In this document: piece after piece, positions 26,860-35,831 of the stretch | Layout of the letters: each line of letters begins with the position of its first letter | How positions within the stretch are numbered: the stretch's first letter is position 1 | DNA from: Clostridia bacterium | GTDB lineage: Bacteria; Bacillota; Clostridia; Christensenellales; Aristaeellaceae | Reading direction: 5' to 3' | Length of the DNA: 47,865 bases | Assembly (NCBI GenBank): GCA_017532155.1 | Contig: JAFXJP010000037.1 | Span: forward strand, 1 to 47,865 | Notes under the pieces: model-generated | What the model was told of the DNA's origin: nothing | What the model saw: the letters and a program-made list of their open reading frames with translations, nothing else | Databases searched by the model: none | Made by a program: the position numbers and the translations under genes

Positions 26860-29679
26860 ATGGGTCTTCTGCAAAAATTACTCACTCCCAGCCCCGAGAA
26901 GCTATTAAAGCCCCTGTATAAGCAGGCGGACGCAATCGACGCGCTGGAAAATGAATACGAAAAGCTGACGGACGACGGCCTGCGCGCGAAAACGCGCGAA
27001 CTGCAAAACCGCGCCCAGAATGGCGAAAGCCTTGACAAACTGCTGGTGGAAGCCTTTGCCGTTGTGCGCGAAGGCGCCAAGCGCGTGCTGGGGCTGCGCC
27101 CCTTCCGCGTGCAGCTGGTGGGCGGCATTGTGCTGCATCAGGGCCGCATCGCCGAAATGAAAACCGGTGAAGGCAAAACGCTGACAGCCTCGCTGCCCGC
27201 ATACCTCAATGCCCTAACCGGCAAAGGCGTGCACATCGTCACCGTCAATGATTATCTGGCCAAGTTCCAGGGCGAGGAAATGGGCAAGCTCTACCGCTTC
27301 CTGGGTCTGAGCGTGGGCATCATCTTAAACGGCATGACCCCCGCCGAGCGCAAGGCCGCCTATAACTGCGACATCACCTACGCCACCAACAACGAGCTGG
27401 GCTTTGACTACCTGCGCGACAACATGGTCGTCTACAAGGAAAACATGGTGCAGCGCGGTCACGCCTTTGCAATTGTGGACGAGGTCGACTCCATCCTCAT
27501 CGACGAGGCCCGCACCCCGCTGATCATCTCCGGCCAGGGCGAAAAATCCACCGACATGTACGAAAAGGCTGATCGCTTCGTCATCCGTCTGGAAAAGGGC
27601 GAAAAAATCGAAGATCCCACCATGTCGCAGAATACCGCCACCATGCGCCGCCTGATGGGCGAAGAAGTCGAGGTCACCGGCGATTATATCGTTGATGAAA
27701 AGGAAAAGGCCGCCACCCTGACCGAGCGCGGCGTGGAAAAGGCCGAAAAGTACTTCGGCATCGAAAACCTCTCCGCGCCCGAAAATAACGAATTGTACCA
27801 CCACATCATCCAGGCGCTGAAGGCTAATGCCATCATGAAGCGCGACGTGGATTATGTGGTGCAGGACGGTCAGGTGATGATCGTTGACGAATTCACCGGC
27901 CGCATCATGGTGGGCCGCCGCTTCTCCGATGGCCTGCACCAGGCGCTGGAAGCCAAGGAGCACGTCAAGGTCGAGCGCGAAAGCCGCACGCTGGCTACCG
28001 TCACCTACCAGAACTTCTTCCGCATGTACGACAAGCTTTCCGGCATGACGGGTACCGCCAAGACCGAGGAAGAGGAATTCCAGGGCATTTACCGCCTGGA
28101 CGTTGTACAAATCCCCACCAACAAGCCCATGATCCGCAAGGACATGAACGACATGGTATACACCACCATGCGCGGCAAGTACAAGGCTGTGGTGGAGGAG
28201 ATCATCCGCCGTCATTCCACCGGCCAGCCCGTACTGGTAGGTACCATCTCGGTGGAAGTGAGCGAAATGCTCTCGGCCATGCTCTCCCGCCGCGGTGTGG
28301 AGCACGAAGTGCTCAACGCCAAGCACCATGCGCGCGAGGCAGCGATCGTCGCCCAGGCCGGCCACTTTGGCGCTGTCACCATCGCCACCAACATGGCTGG
28401 CCGCGGTACCGATATTCTGCTTGGCGGCAACCCGGATTTCATGGCCCGCCGTACCATGCGCCAGGAAGAATATCCCGATGAAATCATCGAGGAAGCCACC
28501 GGTCATAACGAGCAGGTATCCGAGGAAGTGCTTGCCGCCCGCAAGCGCTATCTCGAGCTGCGCGCCGAGTATAAAAAGACCACCGATCAGGAGCACGAGC
28601 GCGTCGTTGCGCTGGGCGGTTTGCACATCCTTGGCACCGAACGCCATGAAAGCCGCCGCATTGACAATCAGCTGCGCGGCCGCGCCGGCCGCCAGGGCGA
28701 CCCGGGCTCCAGCCAGTTCTTCATCTCCATGGAGGATGACCTCTTGCGCATTTTCGGCGGCGAGCGCATGAAGATGCTCTCCAGCAAGCTGGGCATGGAT
28801 GAGGATACACCGCTTGACGCAAAGCTGCTCACCAGCCAGATTGAAAACTCGCAAAAGCGCATGGAATCGCGCAACTACCAAATCCGCAAAAACGTGCTGC
28901 AGTACGACGACGTGATGAACCAGCAGCGCGAATTGATCTACAAGCAGCGCCGCCAGGTGCTGGAAGGTGAAAACATGCACGATACCATCGTGAACATGAT
29001 CACCGAACTGATCAATGCTGCGGTGGATCGCGAATGCAACGAGGACGATGCGCAGGGCTGGCAGCTGAAGGAATTGTCCGATTATCTGGCCCGCCTGTGC
29101 GTGCCGCAGTCTGCCATTCTTGAGCACGAAGAAGAGCTTCGCAAAATGAACCGCGAGCAGCTCAAGGCGCATCTGAAGGATGTTGCGCTGCAATTGTATC
29201 AGAAGCGCGAAAAGCAGCTGACGGACTTTGGCCACGACATGCGTGAGCTGGAGCGCGCCTTCCTGCTGCACTCCGTTGACCGCCGCTGGATGGATCATAT
29301 CGACGCGATGGATCAGCTGCGCGACGGTATCGGCCTGCGCGCCTATGCCCAGCGCGACCCCATCAACGAATACAAGATCGAATCCTACGACATGTTTGAC
29401 GACATGGTGCGCCTCATTCGTGAGGACACCGTGCGCCTGACGTTCCTGGCGCATGTGGAGGATCGCAACGCCCCGCGCCGCAGGGCTGTTGCCACCATCA
29501 CCGGCACCAATGACGCCAAGTCCGTCATGAAGGACTCCGCCAACCGCAGCCGCGAGGCGCAGAAGGCGGGCCAGGCCAATCAGCCCGTGCGCGTGGACAA
29601 AAAGATCGGCCGCAACGATCCCTGCCCCTGCGGCAGCGGCAAAAAATATAAAAACTGCTGCGGACGGAACGACGGATAA
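26860..29679 (+). CDS. secA: Preprotein translocase ATPase SecA
   Basis: 939 residues. Motor that drives unfolded proteins through SecYEG. Walker A MKTGEGKT at 100-107, the DEAD-box region [19 protein letters not shown] near 206-224, the GRGTDI and [12 protein letters not shown] blocks of the second nucleotide-binding fold, and a C-terminal zinc site with cysteines 922, 924, 933 and 934 ([13 protein letters not shown]) that binds SecB or phospholipid. AGGAG precedes ATG 26860. Complete; own promoter; followed by repeat elements rather than a gene. Confidence 0.98.
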   Translation: MGLLQKLLTPSPEKLLKPLYKQADAIDALENEYEKLTDDGLRAKTRELQNRAQNGESLDKLLVEAFAVVREGAKRVLGLRPFRVQLVGGIVLHQGRIAEMKTGEGKTLTASLPAYLNALTGKGVHIVTVNDYLAKFQGEEMGKLYRFLGLSVGIILNGMTPAERKAAYNCDITYATNNELGFDYLRDNMVVYKENMVQRGHAFAIVDEVDSILIDEARTPLIISGQGEKSTDMYEKADRFVIRLEKGEKIEDPTMSQNTATMRRLMGEEVEVTGDYIVDEKEKAATLTERGVEKAEKYFGIENLSAPENNELYHHIIQALKANAIMKRDVDYVVQDGQVMIVDEFTGRIMVGRRFSDGLHQALEAKEHVKVERESRTLATVTYQNFFRMYDKLSGMTGTAKTEEEEFQGIYRLDVVQIPTNKPMIRKDMNDMVYTTMRGKYKAVVEEIIRRHSTGQPVLVGTISVEVSEMLSAMLSRRGVEHEVLNAKHHAREAAIVAQAGHFGAVTIATNMAGRGTDILLGGNPDFMARRTMRQEEYPDEIIEEATGHNEQVSEEVLAARKRYLELRAEYKKTTDQEHERVVALGGLHILGTERHESRRIDNQLRGRAGRQGDPGSSQFFISMEDDLLRIFGGERMKMLSSKLGMDEDTPLDAKLLTSQIENSQKRMESRNYQIRKNVLQYDDVMNQQRELIYKQRRQVLEGENMHDTIVNMITELINAAVDRECNEDDAQGWQLKELSDYLARLCVPQSAILEHEEELRKMNREQLKAHLKDVALQLYQKREKQLTDFGHDMRELERAFLLHSVDRRWMDHIDAMDQLRDGIGLRAYAQRDPINEYKIESYDMFDDMVRLIREDTVRLTFLAHVEDRNAPRRRAVATITGTNDAKSVMKDSANRSREAQKAGQANQPVRVDKKIGRNDPCPCGSGKKYKNCCGRNDG

Positions 29680-29691
29680 GGATGAAGGGAA

Positions 29692-29727
29692 CGTTTCTCT
29701 TTTGAGTCAAAAGAGAAACAGAAAACC
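29692..29727 (+). repeat. Perfect palindromic repeat after secA
   Basis: An 11-bp arm TTCTCTTTTGA, one base, then TCAAAAGAGAA, followed by ACAGAAAACC. The 23-base palindrome plus its right flank recurs almost unchanged at 35548-35584, also soon after a stop codon. It may act as a terminator or be an abbreviated member of the modular element family, which also has GAAAACC after its first hairpin. Confidence 0.75.
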
Positions 29728-29740
29728 TGCGTTTAGCCCG

Positions 29741-29800
29741 TCATCAGCCTTCCCCTTGAGGGGAAGGTGGTGCGATTTATCGCACCGGATGAGGTGTAGC
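29741..29800 (+). repeat. Two-hairpin repeat ending in GATGAGGTGTAGC, copy 1
   Basis: First a perfect palindrome CCTTCCCCTT/GAGGGGAAGG-type stem (29748-29767), then a second perfect stem GGTGCGAT-2-ATCGCACC, then GATGAGGTGTAGC. The outer parts recur at 35681-35732 (inverted) and 35757-35809, but the second stem has a different sequence each time. Confidence 0.75.
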
Positions 29801-29860
29801 TGCCCACAGGCAGCGTATCCCCTATAACACCTTTAATCAAGAACCAAAGGAGAGGATCAT

Positions 29861-30964
29861 ATGATTCTTGAATTCGAAAAATACCGCGCGGACGTGGAGC
29901 TGCTTCGCAACAAGCTGGTAGACGTGGGCGAAGGTCTGCATATTCACCTGATGGAGCAGGAGCTGACCGAGCTGCACGAGGAGCAGAACGCGCCCGGCTT
30001 CTGGGATAATCTGGAGCGCTCCACCCATGTGACGCGCCGCATTTCCCATCTGGAAAACAAAATCAAGCATTATGAATCTCTGGTGGCCAATTGCGACGAC
30101 ATCGACGTGATGATGGAACTGGCCGAGGAAGAAGACGATCACAGCATGATCGCCGAAGTGGAAGCCATGCTGGATGAGCTGCGCAAGCATACCGAAGAGC
30201 TTGAGCTTGAAACGCTGATGCGCGGCAAGTATGACGATAACGACGCCATCCTTTCGCTGCATGCCGGCGCCGGCGGCACCGAGGCGCAGGACTGGACGAG
30301 CATGCTGTATCGTATGTATACGCGCTATTGCGAGCGCATGGGCTTTACGATCAAGCTGCTGGATATCCTGGAAGGCGACGAAGCGGGCCTCAAGTCCGTG
30401 TCCTTTGAGATCAGCGGCGACCATGCCTACGGCTATCTGCGCGGCGAAAAGGGCGTGCACCGTCTGGTGCGTATCAGCCCCTTTGACGCCAACGCCCGCC
30501 GCCAGACCTCCTTTGCCTCGCTCGACGTCGCGCCCATCCTGGAAACGGATGACAGCGAAATCGAAATCGATATGAAGGACGTGCGCGTGGACACCTACCA
30601 TTCCTCCGGCGCAGGCGGTCAGAACGTTAACAAAACCTCCTCCGCCGTGCGTATGACGCACTTCCCCTCCGGCATCGTCGTCGCCTGCCAGACCGAGCGC
30701 GACCAGGTACAGAACCGTGCCACCTGTCTTCGCATGCTCAAGGCCAAGCTCCTTGAAATCCGCGAGCGTGAACGCGAGCAGGAAATGGCCGATATCAAGG
30801 GCGAAATGAAGAAGATCGAATGGGGCAGCCAGATCCGCTCCTACGTCTTCCAGCCCTACACCATGGTCAAGGATCACCGCACGGGCTACGAAATGGGCGC
30901 TATCAATGACGTAATGGACGGCGCACTGGACGGCTTTGTGGTGTCCTACCTGAAAATGCAATAA
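29861..30964 (+). CDS. prfB: Peptide chain release factor 2, single frame
   Basis: 367 residues. Releases peptides at TGA and TAA. SPF anticodon-like tripeptide at 206-208 and catalytic GGQ at 252-254. Most bacterial prfB genes have a programmed +1 frameshift at an early TGA near codon 25; here the frame is continuous from ATG 29861 (AAGGAG upstream) and the N-terminal helices align with a normal RF2, so the autoregulatory frameshift is absent. It starts an operon and overlaps the next gene by one base. Confidence 0.97.
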   Translation: MILEFEKYRADVELLRNKLVDVGEGLHIHLMEQELTELHEEQNAPGFWDNLERSTHVTRRISHLENKIKHYESLVANCDDIDVMMELAEEEDDHSMIAEVEAMLDELRKHTEELELETLMRGKYDDNDAILSLHAGAGGTEAQDWTSMLYRMYTRYCERMGFTIKLLDILEGDEAGLKSVSFEISGDHAYGYLRGEKGVHRLVRISPFDANARRQTSFASLDVAPILETDDSEIEIDMKDVRVDTYHSSGAGGQNVNKTSSAVRMTHFPSGIVVACQTERDQVQNRATCLRMLKAKLLEIREREREQEMADIKGEMKKIEWGSQIRSYVFQPYTMVKDHRTGYEMGAINDVMDGALDGFVVSYLKMQ

Positions 30965-31614
30965 TGATAAAACGCGCTTTATGCGTAATGACACTCTGCC
31001 TGCTATTCACTTTGTGGACGGCGGGCAGCGTCATTCCCAGCCTTGCAAAGGATGAAAAGCTGCTGCTTTCCTGTTTCAGCCGCTATGCCGAAACGGAAAT
31101 CTTTGGCGTGAAAAAGAGCGATTATCCGCTGTTTTCGGCGCAGCTCAGCGCCTTTTTCCGCCATGAAACGGATGATCCCAGTGTGCAGGCATTTCCCTTT
31201 CACGATTATGAAGTGACGCACCTTTTTGACGTGCGCCATCTCATGGACGGCATCCGGCGCTTTGCCTTCATTTGCCTGGCTGGGGCTGTCCCCGTGCTTG
31301 CCTGCACCGTTTTTCTGTACCGCCGGCGGCGCTTTTCGCTGCTGCCCGGGTTCATCGCTTTTCTTTTGCTGGCGGCGGCGGTCATTCTTTATGCCGTGCT
31401 GGATTTCAACCGCCTTTTTTATCTTTTGCACGAGCTGCTCTTCACCAACGATCTGTGGCTGCTCAATCCGCAAACCGATCTGCTCATCGCGCTGATGCCA
31501 GAGGGCATGTTTATGTTCCTGGCGCGCAGGGTGCTTTATTGCCTCCTGCCGCTGCTCATGCTGATGGGCATCATCTGCGGGATCAGTCCCAAATACGCTC
31601 AACCGAGGCAATAA
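30964..31614 (+). CDS. Integral membrane protein, TIGR01906/DUF1461 family
   Basis: 216 residues. Four membrane segments (about 4-25, 100-120, 127-150, 186-207). An outside loop after TM1 contains HLFDVRHLMDG, and LFTNDLWLLNPQTDLLIALMP lies between TM3 and TM4; both resemble the TIGR01906/DUF1461 membrane family of Bacillota, whose best known member (Lit) transfers an acyl chain on lipoproteins. Whether this one does is not known. Start overlaps the prfB stop; one base separates it from tsaD. Confidence 0.75.
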   Translation: MIKRALCVMTLCLLFTLWTAGSVIPSLAKDEKLLLSCFSRYAETEIFGVKKSDYPLFSAQLSAFFRHETDDPSVQAFPFHDYEVTHLFDVRHLMDGIRRFAFICLAGAVPVLACTVFLYRRRRFSLLPGFIAFLLLAAAVILYAVLDFNRLFYLLHELLFTNDLWLLNPQTDLLIALMPEGMFMFLARRVLYCLLPLLMLMGIICGISPKYAQPRQ

Positions 31615-31615
31615 C

Positions 31616-32674
31616 ATGACGTATGCTGAAAGATGCTGCGAGCAAATCGCGGCGCTCAAAGAGAAAAAAGAGGTCAACATCCTCGCCATCGAGTCCTCCT
31701 GTGACGAAACGGCGGCTGCCATCGTGCAGTCGGGCAGAAAGATTCTGTCAAACGCCGTCTTCTCGCAGATCCCTTTGCATGCCATTTACGGCGGCGTGGT
31801 ACCGGAAATCGCCAGCCGCGCGCATGTAGATGCGGTGGACCGCATGGTGGATCAGGCGCTGAAGGAAGCCGGCATGACCTTTGACGACATCGATGCGCTG
31901 GCCGTCACCTACGGCCCGGGCCTGGTTGGCGCGCTGCTGACGGGCGTGAGCTGCGCCAAGGCGCTGTCTTACGCGCTGGACAAGCCGCTGATCCCCGTCA
32001 ACCACATCGAGGGCCATATCTGCGCCAATTATCTGACGCACGAAACCCTTGAGCCGCCCTTTGTGTGCCTGGTTGCCAGCGGCGGTCACAGCCACATCCT
32101 GATGGTAGAGGATTACGGCGTGTATAAGCTGCTTGGCTGCACACAGGATGATGCGGCAGGCGAGGCCTTTGACAAGGCGGCGCGCGTATTGCATCTGCCC
32201 TATCCCGGCGGCCCGCTGCTGGATAAAATGGCGCAGAGCGGCAATCCGCAGGCGCTGAAATTGCCCCGTCCGCACACGCCGGGCGAATACGACTTCAGCT
32301 TCTCCGGCCTCAAGACGGCCTTTATCAACGCCTGCCACAACCTGGAGCAAAAGGGCCAGACGCTGCCGGCGGAAGACCTGGCCGCCTCCTTCCAGCATGC
32401 AGTAGTCGATCAGCTGCTGCATAAAACCATGCAGGCGGCGCGCGATTATCAAGCCCCGCGCCTGGCGCTGGCGGGCGGCGTATCGGCCAACAGCGGCCTG
32501 CGCGCAGCCTTTGAAAAGGCCTGCAAACGCGAGGGGATTCAGCTGTTCATGCCGCAGCTCAAGCTCTGCGGCGACAACGCTGCCATGATCGGCTCGGCGG
32601 CCTATTACCGCCTGCTGCGCGACGAAGTTGCCCCTCTGTCCCTCAACGCCAAGCCCGCGCTGCGGTTGGTATAA
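31616..32674 (+). CDS. tsaD: tRNA threonylcarbamoyltransferase TsaD
   Basis: 352 residues. Catalytic subunit for t6A37 modification of ANN-decoding tRNAs, working with TsaB and TsaE (not in this window). ESSCDETAAAI at about 26-36, metal ligands H130 and H134 in NHIEGH, GEAFDKAARVL, FSFSGLKTA, and the third ligand in CGDNAAM near residue 310. A 20-residue N-terminal extension precedes the core. In an operon between the DUF1461 gene and a MATE gene. Confidence 0.97.
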   Translation: MTYAERCCEQIAALKEKKEVNILAIESSCDETAAAIVQSGRKILSNAVFSQIPLHAIYGGVVPEIASRAHVDAVDRMVDQALKEAGMTFDDIDALAVTYGPGLVGALLTGVSCAKALSYALDKPLIPVNHIEGHICANYLTHETLEPPFVCLVASGGHSHILMVEDYGVYKLLGCTQDDAAGEAFDKAARVLHLPYPGGPLLDKMAQSGNPQALKLPRPHTPGEYDFSFSGLKTAFINACHNLEQKGQTLPAEDLAASFQHAVVDQLLHKTMQAARDYQAPRLALAGGVSANSGLRAAFEKACKREGIQLFMPQLKLCGDNAAMIGSAAYYRLLRDEVAPLSLNAKPALRLV

Positions 32675-32678
32675 AAAG

Positions 32679-34037
32679 ATGGTCAAAGATAAGTCGTTTT
32701 ACAAGCAGCTCTTCCGCCTGTCGCTGCCCGCCGCCTTTCAGAGCGCCATCTCGCTGCTGGTGGTAATGGCGGATAACGTGATGGTCACACGCACGGGCGC
32801 CAACGCGCTCTCCGCCGTGTCGCAGTCCAATACGCTGACCACCTTTGTCACCGCCATGCTGGGCGGCCTGGCCACAGGCTCGGTGGTGCTCATCAGCCAG
32901 TACTGGGGCAAAAAAGATCTGAAGCGCATCCGCACGGTGTGCGCCGTAGCGCTGAGCGTGTGCCTGCTGGCAGCGCTCATCAGCGTGCTGCTGATCACGC
33001 TTTTCCCGCAGGCGCTTTTGCACCTGGTCATCAACAAGAGCGAAACCGCCGTCATATCGCTGGCGCTTTCCTATCTGCCCATCGTGTGTCTGAGCTACAT
33101 TCCCCAGGCCGCAACAGCCGCCATGGTGGCTATGCTCAAGGGCGTAGAGGTGGTCAAGGTTACGCTCTACACCACGCTTTTATCGCTTGTTTCCAACATC
33201 GGCCTCAACTATGTGCTGATCTTTGGCAAGCTGGGCTTCCCGGCACTGGGCGTAACGGGCGCGGCGATTGCGACTGTCATCGCCCGCGTGCTGGAATGCG
33301 CGCTGGTGTCGGTCTATCTTTTCCGCGTGCAAAAGGCGCTGCCGCTGCGAATCCGCGACCTTACGCACCATAAAAAGTGGGCTTGGCAGGATTACGCGCG
33401 CTTTGGCCTGCCGGTGGGCCTCACCGACGCGCAGTGGGCGCTGGTGGGTCTGTGCAAGGCAGCGGTCATCGGCCAGATGGGCAAGCAGATGATCGACGCA
33501 GCTGCCGTAACCGACATGATGATGAACCTGGGTACGATGTTCACATTTTCCCTGGCGGGCGGCGCCTGCGTGATGGTGGGCAAGGCCGTGGGCGCCAAGG
33601 ATTACAGGCGCGTGCGCGAATACTCAAATACCATTCAGCTTTTGTTCCTGTTCTTCGGCGTGATCATGAGTTCGCTCGTATTCCTGCTGCGCAAGCCTTT
33701 TGCCTCGCTCTATCAGCTGGATGCCCCCACCTTCGCGCTGGCAGCTCAGATGATCGGCATCTGCGCCTTTACGCTGCTTGGTACCACGTATCACGCCTCA
33801 TGCTTTATGGGTATCAACCGCGGCGCAGGCGATAGCAAATTTGTTATGCTGGTGGATGTTTTCTGCGGCTGGCTGGTGGTCATTCCTGCCGCCTTTATCG
33901 GCGCGTTTGTATTGCATTTGCCGCTGTGGGCGGTGTATCTGTGCACGCGCATTGACCAGTTTTTCAAGTGGATCATCGCCTTTGTCCGCCTGCGCGGCGA
34001 CAAATGGATCAAGAACGTCACCCGCGAAACCGCATAA
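32679..34037 (+). CDS. MATE-family efflux transporter 6
   Basis: 452 residues from ATG 32679, four bases after the tsaD stop. There is no good Shine-Dalgarno (only AAAAAG), so translation probably depends on ribosomes leaving tsaD. Twelve membrane segments; FQSAISLLVVMADNVMVTRT in TM1-2 and GAGDSKFVMLVDVFCGW later. It belongs to a different MATE branch from the array at 19-26 kb: the VGDTKRPLYF and GARKPRR loops are replaced. Next gene follows after 10 bp. Confidence 0.92.
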   Translation: MVKDKSFYKQLFRLSLPAAFQSAISLLVVMADNVMVTRTGANALSAVSQSNTLTTFVTAMLGGLATGSVVLISQYWGKKDLKRIRTVCAVALSVCLLAALISVLLITLFPQALLHLVINKSETAVISLALSYLPIVCLSYIPQAATAAMVAMLKGVEVVKVTLYTTLLSLVSNIGLNYVLIFGKLGFPALGVTGAAIATVIARVLECALVSVYLFRVQKALPLRIRDLTHHKKWAWQDYARFGLPVGLTDAQWALVGLCKAAVIGQMGKQMIDAAAVTDMMMNLGTMFTFSLAGGACVMVGKAVGAKDYRRVREYSNTIQLLFLFFGVIMSSLVFLLRKPFASLYQLDAPTFALAAQMIGICAFTLLGTTYHASCFMGINRGAGDSKFVMLVDVFCGWLVVIPAAFIGAFVLHLPLWAVYLCTRIDQFFKWIIAFVRLRGDKWIKNVTRETA

Positions 34038-34047
34038 GGAGAATCTC

Positions 34048-34881
34048 ATGATTCAGGATGTTTTCGGACTTCCCGTAAACCTCGCCGCCCCCTTCGATTT
34101 CAGCTTTTTAGGCCGCTACGGGCGGCCTTTTTGCGTTTTTGACGAACAAACCAGCGGCAACATTGCCTTTGGCATGCAGAGCGAAAAATACGGAAAGCTG
34201 CTGGTCAAATTCGCCGGCGCCGAGACGATAAACAGCCGCTACGCGCCGGAAATCGCCGTGCAGCAGCTCAAAAGCGCTGCGCCGCTGTATGATATCCTGC
34301 GTCATCCCGCGCTTGTTTCTCTGGCAGGGCATGGCGAGGTGGCCGGCGGCTATGCGCTGATTTTCCGCTGGACGGAGGGAGAAAACCTGTACAGCCGCAA
34401 AGTCAAAGACCGCCTGCGCCATCAGCCGCAGATCGTCAAGCTGCAGGCGCTCGACCGCGTGTTTGATTTTCATCTGCATTGCGCGCAAAAGGGCTTCGTA
34501 TCCGTGGATTTTTACGATGGCAGCCTGATGGTCGATTTTGCAACGGGCCGCATCGCCATTTGCGATATTGATCTGTATCGTCAGCAGCCGGCCGTCAATG
34601 ATATCGGCCGCATGCCGGGCTCGGCGCGTTATCTGTCGCCTGAGGAATATGAGCTCGGCGCTCCGCTTGACTCCATCACCATGCAGTATACCATGGGTGC
34701 GCTGGCCTTTGATTTTCTCAGCCGCGACGGCTCGCGCTACGCCGATCAATGGACGTCGGACCCCAGGCTGTTTGATATTGCAACCCGCGCCACGCATCCC
34801 GACCGTGCGCAGCGCTACCCCGGCATGGGCGCTTTTCTCTCTGCCTGGCGCGAAGCCATCCGCAATGCCACCGTATATTGA
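34048..34881 (+). CDS. Protein-kinase-like phosphotransferase of unknown target
   Basis: 277 residues, start ATG 34048 after AAGGAG. The order of motifs follows a protein kinase: a lysine in KLLVKFAGAE (about 46-55), a hinge-like ALIFRWTEGENLY, a catalytic-loop-like VSVDFYDGSLMVD, DFG-like ICDIDLY, and an APE-like SARYLSPEEYELG. The HRD histidine and the loop asparagine are replaced, so it is atypical; an aminoglycoside-kinase-like role is less likely given SPEEYELG. Last gene of the prfB-DUF1461-tsaD-MATE operon; a link to any of them is only positional. Confidence 0.7.
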   Translation: MIQDVFGLPVNLAAPFDFSFLGRYGRPFCVFDEQTSGNIAFGMQSEKYGKLLVKFAGAETINSRYAPEIAVQQLKSAAPLYDILRHPALVSLAGHGEVAGGYALIFRWTEGENLYSRKVKDRLRHQPQIVKLQALDRVFDFHLHCAQKGFVSVDFYDGSLMVDFATGRIAICDIDLYRQQPAVNDIGRMPGSARYLSPEEYELGAPLDSITMQYTMGALAFDFLSRDGSRYADQWTSDPRLFDIATRATHPDRAQRYPGMGAFLSAWREAIRNATVY

Positions 34882-34975
34882 CGTTTTTTCACCTCCCCAA
34901 AAGGATATTCGCTCTTTGGCGGGTGAAAATTGTGTTACAAAAGTCTAAAATATACGATATGTAGCGATTTTCCCC

Positions 34976-35004
34976 TTGTAATAGATTTCTTTCAATGTTA
35001 ATAT
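34976..35004 (+). promoter_or_regulatory. Probable promoter of the 158-residue protein gene
   Basis: TTGTAA (34976-34981) and TAATAT (34999-35004) with a 17-bp spacer, in an AT-rich stretch 35 bp before the start codon. Confidence 0.5.
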
Positions 35005-35005
35005 A

Positions 35006-35019
35006 TACAATATATTGTA
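35006..35019. promoter_or_regulatory. 14-bp palindrome overlapping a transcription start
   Basis: TACAATATATTGTA is a perfect palindrome placed at about +1 to +15 of the predicted transcript, a repressor-like position. It resembles a single NrdR box, but NrdR sites normally come in pairs and no ribonucleotide reductase gene is near. Confidence 0.4.
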
Positions 35020-35038
35020 CTGAAAGGAGTATTCTGCT

Positions 35039-35515
35039 GTGGAAGCTTTGGCTTACGTAGCAATGTTTGCTGCGCTCGTCGCGGGAATACTCCTGCTGGT
35101 TCGCTATCACCGCGAACGACAAAAAGAGCTGTATCGCATCGAGGCGCTGCGCAACAACCGCGTGTACAAGGATATGCTCCCGCTGGTGCAGCGCGCCGCC
35201 GCCCGCGATCTGGATCAGGTACGCATTGAGCGCGACCGCATCGTGTTCACGCTTGTTTCCCCGCCCGGCATCCTGGGCGTGTACGAGCTGCGGCAATGCG
35301 GCCACACGCAGATGTCCCGCACCCGCACGCGCGTGATGACTGAGCTGCTGGCAGAAGATATCGATCTGCTGCGCGACCGCAGCAAATACAGCCTCACCCG
35401 CTACCGCATCACCCGCGCCAATGGCAGCATGGATTACGGTTATGTATATACCATTCGCTCGCCCTACAAAGACAAGGTCATGGCTGCGCGCAGACGGCTG
35501 TCGATGCGCATTTGA
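35039..35515 (+). CDS. Small membrane-anchored protein of unknown function
   Basis: 158 residues, GTG start at 35039 after AAAGGAG. One N-terminal membrane helix (about 4-22) is followed by a basic, helical cytoplasmic-type segment and a beta-rich domain rich in arginine (RTRTRVMTELLAEDIDLLRD, YRITRANGSMDYGYVYTIRS). No family is recognised. It stands alone with its own promoter and is followed by a 537-bp repeat island. Confidence 0.75.
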   Translation: MEALAYVAMFAALVAGILLLVRYHRERQKELYRIEALRNNRVYKDMLPLVQRAAARDLDQVRIERDRIVFTLVSPPGILGVYELRQCGHTQMSRTRTRVMTELLAEDIDLLRDRSKYSLTRYRITRANGSMDYGYVYTIRSPYKDKVMAARRRLSMRI

Positions 35516-35547
35516 TAAACGTTCTTCTTTCCGGACGGAAGGGAGGA

Positions 35548-35584
35548 CGTTTTCTCTTTTGAGTCAAAAGAGAAACAGAAAACC
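35548..35584 (+). repeat. Perfect palindromic repeat, second copy
   Basis: Near-identical to 29692-29727: the 23-base palindrome built from TTCTCTTTTGA plus ACAGAAAACC on its right. It lies 33 bp past the stop codon of the 158-residue gene. Confidence 0.75.
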
Positions 35585-35604
35585 AGTCGGCGGAGCGTGT
35601 TGGA

Positions 35605-35637
35605 GGCACCGTTTTTACTGCGGCAAAAACAAGCGGG
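35605..35637 (+). repeat. Partial modular element (terminal hairpin only)
   Basis: ACCGTTTTTACTGCGGC followed by AAAAACAAGCGGG matches the last module of the modular element (26435-26467) with compensating changes in the hairpin arms. The upstream modules are missing apart from the GAAAACC at 35578-35584. Confidence 0.55.
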
Positions 35638-35680
35638 TTTCGCGCTGCGGCGCAGGGGAGGATAACGCCAGCTATGGCTG

Positions 35681-35732
35681 GCTACACCTCATCCGCTTCG
35701 CTATGCTCAGCACCTTCCCCTCAAGGGGAAGG
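35681..35732 (-). repeat. Two-hairpin repeat, copy 2 (inverted)
   Basis: Starts GCTACACCTCATCC and ends in the CCTTCCCCTC/AAGGGGAAGG stem, the reverse complement order of 29741-29800. The middle stem differs from both other copies. Confidence 0.7.
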
Positions 35733-35756
35733 CTTTTTACTGCCAACTATCCCAAA

Positions 35757-35809
35757 GGCTTCCCCTTGAGGGGAAGCAGTCATCCGCAGGATGACTGATG
35801 AGGTGTAGC
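35757..35809 (+). repeat. Two-hairpin repeat, copy 3
   Basis: GCTTCCCCTT/GAGGGGAAGC stem, then the perfect stem CAGTCATCC-3-GGATGACTG, then GATGAGGTGTAGC. It lies 24 bp from copy 2 in opposite orientation. Confidence 0.72.
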
Positions 35810-35831
35810 GCGTCGCAACGCGCGTTGCCCA

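Noticed and set aside
27325-29454. A 709-codon open frame antisense to secA
   Set aside because: Mirror of secA codon usage; low-complexity His/Val/Ala-rich translation.
29861-29960. Programmed frameshift site in prfB
   Set aside because: No in-frame TGA and no CTTTGA slip site near codon 25; the frame is continuous.
35006-35019. NrdR box
   Set aside because: Only one box, and no ribonucleotide reductase gene nearby; kept as an unnamed palindrome.
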